Of a stretch of 60,000 nt of DNA, positions 11,263 through 22,269 are shown piece after piece. The translations under genes and the position numbers were made by a program. Origin of the DNA: Cryptomeria japonica (lineage: Eukaryota; Streptophyta; Pinopsida; Cupressales; Cupressaceae); the NCBI RefSeq assembly GCF_030272615.1, contig NC_081408.1:764916173-764976172 (forward strand). Direction: 5' to 3'. Position 1 is the first letter of the stretch; the number at the start of each line of letters is the position of its first letter. The notes beneath the pieces are model-generated. The model saw nothing but the letters and a program-made list of their open reading frames with translations, was not told the origin of the DNA and made no database searches.

Positions 11263-12178
11263 CTACCATATTTCATGATATGATGCACACCATAATGGAA
11301 GATGATGTCGATGATTTACTAAAAATCATTATTAACAAGAGAAGGTCATCTGGAAATATTGGGTCAAATCTTTTTACAGATTAGAGAAATATCATGTCCG
11401 TGTAAATCCAAAGAAACGTGTCTTTGGAGTAACCTCCGGGAAGCTCCTAGGATACATTATCTCAAGAAAAGGCATTGACGTAGATCCGATGAAAGTCAAA
11501 GCAATCATGGACATATCACCTCCTAAGAACATCAGTCAGTTAAGGACACTAAAAGGGCAGCTACAGTCAATACAAAGATTCATTGCACAATTGGTTGATA
11601 AGTGTCATCCCTTCACACACCTGTTACACAAGAATATACGCTTTCAATGGGATATCAAATGCCAACATGCATTCCAACTTCTTAAAGATTATCTAATAAA
11701 TACACAATTATTGATCCCACTAGATCCAACTATACCTCTATTGCTATATATTTTCGCAACAAATACAACATTAGGAGTACTCTTGGCACAACACAATGCA
11801 GAAGGAAAATAATGTGTTGTCTACTACATCTCTCGAACATTGGTAGGCTATGAACTCAATTACACACCTATTGAGCGAGCTTGCCTACCAGTTATATTGG
11901 TAGCCACCAAACTAAGACACTACATGTTGACACACAAGGTGCAACTCATTGCTAAAATTGATCCACTCAAGTACTTACTCAACAAAGCTACATTGACAGG
12001 CCGCTTGGCCAAATGGGTTATGATTCTGAGTGAATTTAATATTGAGTACGTAGATCACAAGGCTATCAAAGGGCATGTTATTGCGGATCAGTTGGTCAAT
12101 GCACCCCTCACAGGTGATCATCCTCTTGTTTCTAACTTTCCAAATGAAGAACTCTTCATGATTAGAGCCACATAACCC
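11263..12178 (+). pseudogene. pol: RT (partial) and RNase H of Tat element A2
   Basis: Starts within RT at FHDMMHTIME (about 11274). The catalytic motif here reads DVDD instead of YVDD, and a frameshift lies between about 11330 and 11490. From 11489 one frame is kept: the thumb region (ISPPKNISQLRTLKGQ), then RNase H with KLRHYMLTHKVQL and LAKWVMILSEFNIEYV. In-frame stops occur at 11810 and about 12173. In A1 the second position is a Gln codon. The protein would copy RNA into DNA. It is dead because of the active-site change, the frameshift and the stops. Confidence 0.85.
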
Positions 12179-12560
12179 TTGAAGTTATATTTTGATGGCT
12201 CCTACACTAGACATGGCTCAAGGGTAGGTATTATTTTCATCACACCTCAAGGTGACAATATCCCGAAGTCATACAAGCTTACTTTCCCATGCACCAATAA
12301 TATAGTAGAATATGAGGTCTTGATCACAAGACTCAGATTTGCTATACAATGGCATCTCAAAGAGCTATAGGTCTATGGTGATTCCCAGCTAGTGATCTGA
12401 CAAGTTACCGATGAATATCAGACAAAGGATGACAAACTCATGTTGTATAAATAGATGGTGGATAGTTACAAAGAATCATTTACAACTATCACATTTGAGA
12501 AAGTACCCAAAGATCAGAATCAAGTCGTCAATGCAATGGTTACAATTACATCTCTCCTAG
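12179..12560 (+). pseudogene. pol: Archaeal-type RNase H of Tat element A2
   Basis: The second RNase H domain of a Tat polyprotein: YFDGSYTRHGSRVG, NNIVEYEVL and VYGDSQLVI carry the acidic residues. Stops at about 12368 (TAG), 12398 (TGA) and 12452 (TAG) correspond in A1 to Gln, Arg and Gln, exactly the changes produced by C-to-T at CAG and CGA. The frame is otherwise the same from 11489 to 13435. Confidence 0.85.
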
Positions 12561-13925
12561 CTCTTCTGCAAAATTCAACATGCTACAAGTTCTTGATAGA
12601 ACAAATTTGGATCCCTACTTATGATATCCTCGAAATAGAAATGATATGTCACCTTGTCTGTTCTGAATCCCCATGGTATGGTGAGTTCTTCACTTACCTC
12701 CACGATCACACACTTCCTCCCAACCAATCCAATAACCAACGCAAAACCTTCATCCGCCAAACCACTCGATACACCATTATTGTCGAAACCCTATATTGGT
12801 GAAGTCTTGATGGTACTCTTCTTCGATGTTTGGAACAAGATGAGATAAAAAAAGCCTTGGAAGAGGTACATGAGGGCATTTGTGGGACTCACTCAAGCGA
12901 TCCTTCCCTTGCAAAAAAGATCATGTGCGTTGGATACTATTGGCCCACCATGGAAAAAGACTCCTACTATTTTGTCAGAAAATGCAAGAAGTGCCAAGTT
13001 CACAGAGACCTGATACATGCACCAGCATAGGAATTGCAACCAATCATAACACCATAGCCCTTTTGTCAATGGGGACTTGACCTTGTGGGTAAAATTCATC
13101 CATCTTCATCCAACGACCACAAATTTATCATTACCGCTACCAGATACTTCACAAAGTGGATCGAAACTATTCCACTTACCCAAGTCACTGACAAGCAGAT
13201 CGCCTCATTCATCCTTAATTACATCACCTGCCAGTATGGTGTACCCATCTCCATCATCACAGATAACGGACTCCCCTTCAAAAATCAAGATGTTCGCAAG
13301 CTCTGTGACAAGTTTCATATCCGACATCGTTTTTCGACCCCATATTACCCACAAGGCAATGATCAGGCTGAAGCATCAAACAAGAACATATTAAGGATCC
13401 TTAAGAAGACAGTCAATGATGCTGGTCGTGATTGACATGTTCAATTAAATCTATCACTATGGGCGTATCGAACTAGCATTCGAACCGCTATAGGTGCAAC
13501 TCTATATTTACTATTCTATGGCACAGAAGCCATTCTACCTATTGAGGTTGAGATACCCTCTCTATGGGTTTCTTTACATAATCTGATCGATGATGAAGCA
13601 TATCAAATCTCACATCTTCAAGACTTGGAACTACTCGATGAACGATGATAAGCTACATACAACCATCTCAAGGCCTATCAGCAGTGCATGAGAAGAAGCT
13701 ATAATCATCGAGTTAAACCTTGTACAATCAAGGTAGGTGATCTTGTTCTCAGAGAGAATCCTCGTAAACAACCAAATAGAGAACATCAAGGCAAATTTGA
13801 ATCAAACTAGCTGGGACCATAAGTTATTACTGTTGTCTTAGGGTCTGGGGTATATTAGTTGGCAACTTCAAAAGGGGACCCCCTAACAGATCCTATCAAC
13901 AACATGCACCTCAAAAAATTTTAGA
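12561..13925 (+). pseudogene. pol: Integrase of Tat element A2
   Basis: Zinc-binding N-terminus at about 12860-13000 (HEGICGTHSS, CKKCQVH intact), catalytic core at 13085-13435, and C-terminal domain ending near 13925 (VKPCTIKVGDLVLRENPRK). The second Asp (IITDNGLPFKN) and the Glu (PQGNDQAEASN) are present. At the first Asp position this copy reads TATRYFTKW where A1 has TATDYYTKW, so the first catalytic Asp is missing. Stops near 12800, 13028, 13055 and 13434 fit CGA, CAG and TGG origins. Downstream, further stops disrupt the C-terminal domain. Confidence 0.87.
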
Positions 13926-14326
13926 TATAAGTTGTACAGAGCATCAGGCTCCACCATATATCATAAAACACCAAAAACATTCAGAAAAATGTCCTGAAGA
14001 AAATACAAAAAATCAAAATAGTAAAGAAAAATCATTCATCCAAACAATGAAAACCACTTCGGTGGTACCTTGGGTAAGTACAATGGTGAAAACTAGGCAA
14101 ACAAGTGCCATTCATAAACAGCTATGGTCCATTGTCTTTCACGCTCATTACGATTGCATCCATTGCATCCATTGAATCCATTACATACATTCACTAATCA
14201 TTCAAACCATGGCTTGTTGGTCTGCGAATTAGGGTTATGTATCTAGCATCCAGCTTTCATACGCAACATCTAAACTGGGGGCAATACTCTTAAACTACCA
14301 ATGGGAGTGGATTCAACATTTCATAT
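13926..14326 (+). other. Post-integrase spacer of A2, left of insertion B
   Basis: No coding potential. It contains a short run of CATTGCATC/CATTGAATC-type units (about 14150-14185). The last five bases, 14322-14326 CATAT, are the left copy of the target duplication of element B. The right copy is 34154-34158, where A2 resumes. Confidence 0.7.
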
Positions 14327-15134
14327 TGTTTATGGTAAAAATGGAAACAACAACATTGAAAGACTAAATGAATTCAACCACAAAACCCTAGCCCAACAAC
14401 AACAAAGATCCGCCATAACATATGAAGATTACCTAAGACAATGCAAATCAAATGAAATCACAAAGATTATACCATCACATGTCCAATAGGATTTGAATCT
14501 CCATTCTTCTTATCTCCTTTGATCTTGCTTGATATATTTTCTGTCAGATTTTATGTGTGCACAAGAGCTCAACAAAGAACATAAATGTGGTTGATAACTA
14601 GATCGCATATGAAAGTTCGAATGCTAGAACGCTTGAAGACTTGAATGCTTGAAGGAAGGGAGAGATAATATAATGATTAGGGTTGATAATGATGGTAGCA
14701 TCTCCTTATATAGAAGACACTATAAGAAATGAAGGGATAAGATTAAGAGGTGTAAAAGATAAATGGTCGGCTAGGATTAGAGAGTAGGTAAAAGAAATAA
14801 AAAAATAATGAGAGGGTAGGTAGTGTAGGAATTAAGAGATGAATGACATGTGTCATAGGTAGAAAAGGCTAATGAATTAATTAAATAAATAAAGATTTAT
14901 TTAATTAATAGAAGAAGTGGGATCAATTAAATAAATAAGGTATTTATTTAATTTAGGAAAAGGACAATTTAAATAAATAAAGGTATTTATTTAAATGAGA
15001 AATAAGGCTAGAAGAGGATAAATGAATTAATTAAATAAATAAAGATTTATTTAATTAATAGAAGAATTAGGCTTAAATAATTAAATAAATAAAAATATTT
15101 ATTTAATTAGATAGGACAATTTTAGGTGTCTACA
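14327..15134 (-). repeat. 3' LTR of element B (LTR family B)
   Basis: 808 bp, partner of 33362-34153. On the minus strand it begins TGTAGACACCTAAAATTG and ends ACCATAAACA. Between 14870 and 15115 it carries five consecutive AT-rich inverted repeats of the form AATTAAATAAAT / ATTTATTTAATT, each a potential short hairpin. Confidence 0.92.
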
Positions 15135-15155
15135 TTTTGCACCTCTTTGAGACAA
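15135..15155 (-). promoter_or_regulatory. Polypurine tract of element B
   Basis: On the minus strand CTCAAAGAGGTGCAAAA directly precedes the TGTAGACACC start of the 3' LTR. A2 has the related tract CTCAAAGAGGGGAAAATA at the same place (39333-39350). This establishes that B runs on the minus strand. Confidence 0.85.
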
Positions 15156-15655
15156 TGCAGCTTGTCGCGTTGTTTCAAAGAAGATAAGATAAACTGATAC
15201 GAAGTTGCCCCAAGATGGGAATGATATGCCTCCTTGAGAGATTGGATGAAAATGTTTGAAAATATCGTAGACAATCTCTTGATAAGAAAGAAAGGCTAGA
15301 AAGGATTGACCAAATAGGATAGAGTGACAGAGTCACGGGATAAAGAATACTGACTCGGGAGACTCGGGCTAGGGTAGTCTATAAGATAGATTATGAGGGA
15401 AAACATCCTCATTGTCATCCACACACCTAAGAGATTAGAGTGCAGAGAGAGAAGAGAGTGGTCAACAGTCAGCAATGGTGGCATTAGTGCATAGATTCGA
15501 TTGTGTTCACCGATATCAGAGGCCAGCAGATGCAACAGAGCCGATGAGTACCACAAAACCTCCTTGTACCTTGTTGCATTAATTGTTGTCATAAATGCAT
15601 GTCAGGTAGGGTAATAAATGCACTTTAGGTATGTCTTAGAAAATGTCAGTAGAAA
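15156..15655. other. Spacer between the B polypurine tract and the repeat arrays
   Basis: About 500 bp without a gene. The first part is related to the equivalent position in A2 (39290-39330). An open frame on the minus strand at 15296-15592 has no recognisable content. Confidence 0.5.
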
Positions 15656-16540
15656 AACACTAAGGCGCATTTGCGTCAATGCTAGGTGCATCTGGGTAGG
15701 CTAGGCGCGTAAGTCTTAGATGCAAACATGTTTGTGAAGTCTGGGAACGTTTATGCAAGACAAGCACGTTTGTGCCAAACAGAAGCATATCTATGTGATT
15801 CAGGCACGTCTATGCAGAGCAGGCACATTTAGGAAGTATGCAAGCATGTTTATGTTTTGAAAGCACATTTATGTCTTCAAGGTCGAATTGACAGTTTTGT
15901 GATAAACATACGCTGTCGATTGGATAAGCTATTGAGAGGATACACTTGAGTAGGTCCTCTAGGGAAGACTAGGATAGCAGATAGGGCTAGGACTGACAAT
16001 TTTGTGATAGAACATACGTTACCAATCAAGAAACTACTCAAGAGGATAGACTCAAGCAGAGGCCCTAGGATAGGATAAAGCAAGGCACTTTGTGATGAAC
16101 AAGGAGTACCAAAGAAATTGACAATTCTATGATAAAATATACTTTGTCAATTGGATTAGGCTGAAATTGGCAATTCCGTGATAGAACATACGTTGTCAAT
16201 TGGATAAGCTACTCAAGAGGATACACTCAAGTAGGTTCCCTAAAAGATAGGATCAAAGCAGAACTTTGTGATGAACAGGGAATGCTACTAGGATAGAAAG
16301 AAGTACTTTGTCATGAACATGGAGTACTAAAAAAAGCAGCACTTTGTGATGAACAGGGAATGCTACTAAGATTGAAAGTAGTACTTTGTGATGAACAGGG
16401 AGTACCACTAGGATAGAGTGTCATATGATAGATATAAGCACTAGGATAAAAAGAAGCACTTTGTGATGAACAAGGAGTACCACTAGGACAAAACAACAAC
16501 ACTTTGTGATGACCGGGGAGTACCACTAGGATTGACACAA
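15656..16540 (+). repeat. Three degenerate tandem arrays upstream of the antisense ORF
   Basis: Array 1 (about 15656-15885) has units of 25-30 bp built around GCACGTTTATG-like words. Array 2 (about 15885-16250) has units containing ACAATTTTGTGATAGAACAT and GTCAATTGGATAAGC. Array 3 (about 16250-16540, with an outlier at 16085) has six or seven units with the core CACTTTGTGATGAACAGGGA. They occupy the position of a promoter or 5' untranslated region for the antisense ORF. A2 and A3 have a different array at the same place. Confidence 0.75.
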
Positions 16541-16559
16541 TTAATTTTCTTGACTACAG

Positions 16560-18425
16560 GAGGACCTACCTATACTGAGGTCATGGGAGAGATTCCCTTT
16601 GACTCAGAGTTTACGACCAGAGCTGATGTTCGAGGATAAAGTAGCGGTTGAGGCTATGGGCCTGAGATATATCATGTATGTAACTGAGTTTCGAGTGAAC
16701 ATGGGATTGTTGACTGCATTAGCTGAAAGATGGCACTCAGAGACATGCACTTTTTATTTGCCGATGGGTGAGATGACAGTCACCTTAGAGGATGCATATA
16801 GGATATTAAGGATACTAATCATTGGGGAGTTAGTTCCTTATGATTGAGAGGGAGATAGGGATACATTGAGAGGAGTGTCTCAGGATCCAGGACTGGAGAT
16901 GAGGGTAGGACATGTGGCTTGGGACACTATGACTGCTACAAGATTGGCTCTACCGATGGTGTTGGTAGGAGTGATCAGTGGGTTCCTATGTCTAGACAGG
17001 GTGACACGAGGGTTGGTTGTGGGATGGGGGAGGACTCTAGAGACATTAGTGACTCAACACACCAGGTTTGCATGGGGGCCATGTCTACTGGCACACTTCT
17101 ATTATGAGCTGCATCAGTTTGTGTATCATGGATTAGCGGGATTGGGATGTAGAGTGACATTACTACAGGTATGGGCATATGAGAATCTGTCGGTAACACG
17201 ACTGATACGTTTCAGAGGCAGGCGACATGGGAACAATTTTGTACATTTGTATGATATGATTACATCGTAACTACAGATTGGGAGGCTGGAGCATTGGTGC
17301 AGGGTTATTAATGAGATAGATAGTGTGATATGGAGGCCTTACTAGGTTTGTGAGGAGTGGGAGGATGATGCAATGAAGCTGCCATATATGTTACGGAGTA
17401 GGTATCTGATTGGTTAGACACCATATCCTATTGAGAGGCAGTTGATAGATAGGGTGTGCAGGCAGTTCGGTAGGATACAATGGATGCCACGGAGGTCAGG
17501 GATGTATGCATGGATGGTGAGAGATCAGGCTCATTTTGGTCCATTATTGTCTTATGATTAGGTAGTGACATGGCTATAGGAGATGGTTCTCATGCCTTGG
17601 GATATATGGGCTGATGTAGAGGATGTAAGGATGGATGCAAAGTACACTGCATATTGGGCAGAGCATCTATTTCCATAGCTGACGAATCCAGGGGAGCCGA
17701 TTGAGGGAGATAGTGGAGGTGATGGAGATGATAGTGGCAATGGTGGAGGAAAAGGCCGAGAGTGGAGGCGAGATGCAGTGGTAGAAAGAAGAGTGGATCA
17801 GAGGAGAGAGGGCGAAGAGGAGAGACAGGTTCATGTATCGAGGGGTAGAGGTGGATTGCCATTACAGGTGCCAATAACACAGGTTCCTAGACAGGTACAG
17901 GGACAGGGACAGGAGGAGCCACAAGGACAGGGTGAGGGGAGAGAGGAGGAGGATGAGCTACTAGCCTTGAAAGAGATCTTTTAGGGACAGGCAGATGAGA
18001 TCCAGGATCTAAAGAGGGAGGCAGTGAGGCTCAAGAGACAGTTGAGAGACACTGAGTGGGAGAGGGATCAGGCTATTCAGCATTATACAGAGGCTGAGAT
18101 AGCACTGAGGGTAGGGAGGAAGACATTAGAGGAAATAGGGGCTAGATATGCCTATGTTCTTCAGGTAGGGGAGGAGATAGGCTACTAGAGGGACCTATAC
18201 TATGCAGTGGTGCCATCAGATAAGTGGGCTAGGAGCTTCCAGAGACCATCATGGATGACGACGACCACTGGAGGGAGGATCAGGAGACATGCATCTAGTG
18301 GTGGGGTCATGGGTCCTCCATCACCACCAGATAGAGGGGGCAAGAGAGATGATCCTGGGGTAGGTCCCTCTAGGGCTCAGATTCCATTGAGGCCAACCGG
18401 CTCCGAGGGAGGGAGTTCATCATAG
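16560..18425 (+). pseudogene. Antisense ORF of element B, plant mobile domain protein
   Basis: An ORF on the strand opposite to gag-pol, between integrase and the 3' LTR, as known for several Tat-lineage elements. The frame is constant from 16560 to the stop at 18423-18425 (622 codons) with no frameshift but about nine in-frame stops, mostly TAG. N-terminal part: plant mobile domain (MAIN/PMD family), with the hallmark LAERWHSETCTFYLPMGEMT followed by VTLEDAYRIL. The middle is rich in Gly, Glu, Arg and Gln. Toward the C-terminus there is a charged helical, probably coiled-coil, segment (DLKREAVRLKRQLRDTEWER) and a Ser/Gly/Pro tail. There is no ATG at the start; the homology begins right after an AG (CAG at 16557-16559), suggesting an upstream exon. 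The role in the element is unknown. Confidence 0.78.
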
Positions 18426-19860
18426 CCTTAGAGGGCTCCCTATGTATCAGTTTTTGTACCATTTTTGTATGATGATGTAGACACCTTCGGGTGATTGTAG
18501 CCATATGATTTTGAAATCATTGTATCATGACACTTATTTTTTTGATATATATATGAGATGATTCATCCTTGCAGCAGCTAAATGCATGTGTACCTCTGTG
18601 ATGCTTGTTCTATGTGATGCTTATGATTTTATGATTTGGATGCAAATATGTACATGATGAAATGCAATATTTTTGTTCTTTTATGTTTTAATATGTTATG
18701 CAAATGCAAATGTGAATGTATGAAATGTATATGAGTATGATAATGCAAATAATTATTTACATGATGAGAATGTAAAATGTACTAACATGTGTTGTTTGCA
18801 GGATGTGATGCAATTGTGATATCTATATGTATGCTAATATGTGGTAATGCAGATGGAAAACTACATGAGATGTAGATATTTTTGGTGTGTCATTATACTC
18901 AGTCATGTGACAAAGGGCTACATGGCCTGAAGAAGGACAATGAAGGTCAATCAAGAAAGGGGGATGGAAGGTAGAAGATATGGAAGTGAAAGAGCTTCTT
19001 GTGTGTTATCATCATTGATCTTTATTATGGCAAATAGGTTATGACAATCCAGGTATATGTTTGACCCAGAAAGTCATTGTACCTGTTTACATGGAGATTA
19101 AATAGTTGCAAACAAAGAATGCCCTAGTTCACACTAGACTCACAGTTTCCTCATATCCTTGGACAAGTCATAGCATTACTAAGAGACAATCCACAAACAA
19201 CAAAGAAAAACTAGGTGATGATACCCCATCCTCGCCTTTCTAGTCAAAGATATCCTGGAGATAAAATCTCTAGTTAGAGACATCTTGGAAAAGCTAAAAG
19301 ACATGTCACCAAAAGATAAAATCAAAATAAAACTAAGACTCGACACCAACATCCACTGTAGTCCGCAAGTTTAGTGTCTCTTTTGAATTATATAAGTCTA
19401 TTTGATTGTGGTCACAATTTTTTTGTTCACAAAAGGATAGATAACATTGAACCATATGTTGTCTGAGTCTGTTGAAAGATTTGATTTATTGAAGCCCATT
19501 GCTGCTGTGTCTCATCTGAAACTGACTGAATCCATGAAAATTATACTTTATTATGGATTTGCGATGCAAGTGTTGCTTTATTGTAGATTGTGCATGGATA
19601 GATTGAAGAAAGTTGGAAGAAACTGTACTCCTCAGAACGTTCGATGCTCTTAGTTCCACACCCATCACTAGATGTACGATTTTCCTTAGCCATAGATAGG
19701 AGCTGATTTATTATGGATGGAAAGGGGTGAAAAGGAGGGATTATTATGAATGTCTAACCAATCTTAGGTAGATCAATAGCAAGCCATGATGGAAATGGAT
19801 AAGTTTATAATAAATGGATAGGCTGTGAGGATATTCTGAAGAGCTATGTGTAAAACTTGT
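18426..19860 (-). other. Spacer between antisense ORF and integrase remnant of B
   Basis: About 1.4 kb. The part from 18540 to 18880 is low-complexity, with recurring ATGCAAAT and GATGATG words, and resembles 45757-45905. The part from 18900 to 19860 holds no protein-like frame on either strand; short frames at 19447-19668 lack motifs and overlap each other. Confidence 0.5.
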
Positions 19861-20300
19861 GAAGGTGCATGTTGTTGATAGGATCCTCAAAAGTTTCACC
19901 CTATGGGGTTGAGAGTTGATATGCACTAGACCCATAGGTTGTTGTGATGATGTAAGGACCAAGCCAATTTGGTTTGAACTTGTCCTTCTTCTCTTTGTCT
20001 TGTTCATTCCTTGGATTCTCCTTGAGAACTAAGTCACCCACCTCAAATGTGTGAGACTTTACCTTATGATTGTAGTTGTAATGTTCCTTGACTGAATTAT
20101 GTGTAGCTCGAGCGACTATCTTTCTTGATAAAGGAATAGAGATAGAATTACTAGTGCGTGAACTACACAGTCCCATATGTGTGTCACCTAGAGAAGTTTG
20201 GGCATCCCTGATAACAAAGTCCTCATGGGAGGAAGCTCCATTAAAGGTCCATGATGTATCGTCAGAAGGGAAAGGATGTGTGGAATAAATGGATGAGGAA
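19861..20300 (-). pseudogene. pol: Integrase C-terminal remnant of element B
   Basis: The end of a 237-codon open stretch (20614-19901) carries the Tat integrase C-terminal domain: NYNHKVKSHTFEVGDLVLKE, then KFKPNWLGPYIITTTYGSSA and YQLSTP. A2 has the equivalent GDLVLRENPRK. There is no catalytic core (no second Asp or Glu region) and no zinc-binding domain. The fragment is fused in frame to the protease-distal tail, so a deletion removed RT to integrase core precisely enough to leave one frame. Confidence 0.8.
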
Positions 20301-20953
20301 TGAAGGCTTATGATTGAGAAAAGAAGTGAAAGTATCATGACATGATGGAGACTTAGGATCAACAAGTATTCTTTTTGGCTTGGAATTGTAGAAATTTTGC
20401 CCCCACTTATTTTGATATTAGGGGAGATCATCTCTTTCTCTTTTTCTTTCGTAGGATTTTTATCCTTGACCTTGATTTTTGCAGAGTCTAGTAGCTTTTG
20501 ATTTTGATTTGGACTAAAGGACTTCTCTTTATTTTTGACTTTTAGTTTTTTCTTTTCAAGGCTTGATTTTTGATACCCAATTAGTAAGGGATTTTGTAGT
20601 TCTTGTTGATCCAAGTCTGCGAGAGGACTGGAAATGGAATGAGTGGATGAAATGGTAAGGCTATATGAGTTCTCAAGAGGGCTGGCAATTCATTCAATAT
20701 ATTCTTCATTGGAACCACTCTTAGGACTATTGATATCAAGAGATGCTTGCACCACTAGAGGAGATTTTCATTTAGACTTAGTAGCCACGACACTAGGTAG
20801 TTCATACCCAATTCCTTGGCATTGCAAGTTGTTTTTAGGTTGTTCTTGTTGACTAAATACCTTAGGAGATAGTGGGAGTTGATCAACATGAAAGATATAC
20901 TCACGACATCCCATGTCTTTAATATTGAACTTTTCTTTGATCTCTGCTTGTTT
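20301..20953 (-). pseudogene. Protease-distal Lys/Ser-rich tail of element B
   Basis: Continuation of the polyprotein after protease. It is rich in Lys, Ser and Pro (KKKLKVKNKEKS, KIKVKDKNPTKEKEKE) and has no recognisable fold. It occupies the place where D has a similarly low-complexity Pro/Lys-rich tail. Stops occur near 20775 and 20695. The function is unknown. It could be a linker to the missing RT. Confidence 0.55.
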
Positions 20954-21275
20954 TCATGTAGAAGATTTCAATGATTCTGGATCAACATATGCTGAAGATG
21001 GAATAGCCTCTCTATTAATTGGAATTATTGTCTCGGCCTTTGGCTTCAAGTTATTGTAGTATATAAATGGATTAGGATCACCATTGACTATTACTTCAAC
21101 TCCATTGTGAGGAAACTTAATGCATTGATGGTATGTAGATGGAACTGCCCTCATCTCATGAATCCATGGACGTCATAGCAATGTGTTGTATGTGAGATCT
21201 AGATCTAGAACTTGACAAACCACATCCTTCGTAACTAGCCCAAATTTGTGAGGTTGTTAGGATTCCCAAAGATAT
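20954..21275 (-). pseudogene. pol: Protease C-terminal half of element B
   Basis: Continues the retropepsin-like domain interrupted by element C. Motifs: LVTKDVVCQVLDLDLTYN, the conserved RPWIHEMRAVPSTYHQCIKF and FPHNG. Element D has the matching GYPWLSSMKAIASPIHKC and KFPHNG. One in-frame TGA precedes RPWIHEM. The frame is continuous with 27888-28080 when element C and one copy of the target site are ignored. Confidence 0.8.
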
Positions 21276-22041
21276 TGAGAAGGCGGGGCTGAATCAGTAT
21301 CTTACTGGTAAATTAATTTTCTTATCTTATAACATGAAAAGCATATTAAAACTATGTACCGGTAAATGCAGCAAATAAGAACAATAGCCACAACATGAAA
21401 AGCACACCATAACACAATATTTTAATGAGAAAACCCGGTGTGGGAAAAACCTCGGTGGGATTTGTGACCCACAATATTCACTTACTGGCCAATAAGGGAA
21501 TATTACTACTATAATAGGGGCCTGCACATGCAGGAAGGCCAAGTTCTTAGAGCTCACTGCTCAATTACAAAGGAAGTCACACTGACTTACAAAAATGGAT
21601 TATACTAATCCAATGTCTTGTACTGCTTCAGATCAACATCTGCTATGCCAGATTCAATATCGGTTTAAGCTCTGCTACATACATAAACCCTTCTCCAATA
21701 ATTTGCATATTAGGTCTGCTACCTTCTATTCATATTTCACATCCTACTTCTCCTTACAACATTCTACAATGATCTCATACATATATGAGTCATATTACAA
21801 TCCGCCATGTCGGCTTACAAAAGATTTTACAATTAATTACAAAATACATTAATACAAAATTATTGTTAGTCAGGGTGCCGGTATTCTTCTTTTTCGATGC
21901 CGGTGTTCTATATGTCAGTGTCGAGTCTGTCAGTGCCAATGCCTATGACTGCCTACCGGTATCACATGATTGCAAGGTTGCCATCAATGAAAATACCTTC
22001 AATCACCTACAATTTCTCATTGGAGTGTGCATTTGCCAACA
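21276..22041 (-). repeat. 3' LTR of element C (LTR family C)
   Basis: 766 bp, partner of 27141-27887. On the minus strand it begins TGTTGGCAAATGCACACTCC and ends TCTCA. It lies next to the polypurine tract, hence the 3' copy. Open frames on the plus strand here (21595-21852 and its twin at 27463) are LTR sequence, not genes. Confidence 0.92.
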
Positions 22042-22056
22042 ATCTCTCCCTTTGGC
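22042..22056 (-). promoter_or_regulatory. Polypurine tract of element C
   Basis: Minus-strand CCAAAGGGAGAGAT directly precedes TGTTGGC, the LTR start. A second purine run (GTCAAAGGGGGAGTAG, about 22204-22219) with a similar upstream context (TCATTGATGTCAAAG against CCATCAATGCCAAAG) may be a duplicated tract. Confidence 0.85.
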
Positions 22057-22269
22057 ATTGATGGCAACACTCATGAGAAAAATTCAAGAATGTATCCAAA
22101 AAACTAAAGTCCAAAATTCTTTTCCAAAAACTGTATACTCAAAAATGTATGCTCCCCCTGAGAAAATAATCTCTACTTCCTTCTGACCATTTTTCTCATC
22201 ACACTACTCCCCCTTTGACATCAATGACAAAAGTTTTCATTCGCTGTTAATGGAGTCTTGCCTGGATTC

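Noticed and set aside
19447-19668. Opposed frames of 60-68 codons
   Set aside because: Short, on both strands of the same sequence in the non-coding spacer of B, no recognisable content.
21595-21852. 85-codon frame on the plus strand, with a near twin at 27463-27708
   Set aside because: Both lie inside the paired LTRs of element C, antisense to the element, with no protein features.
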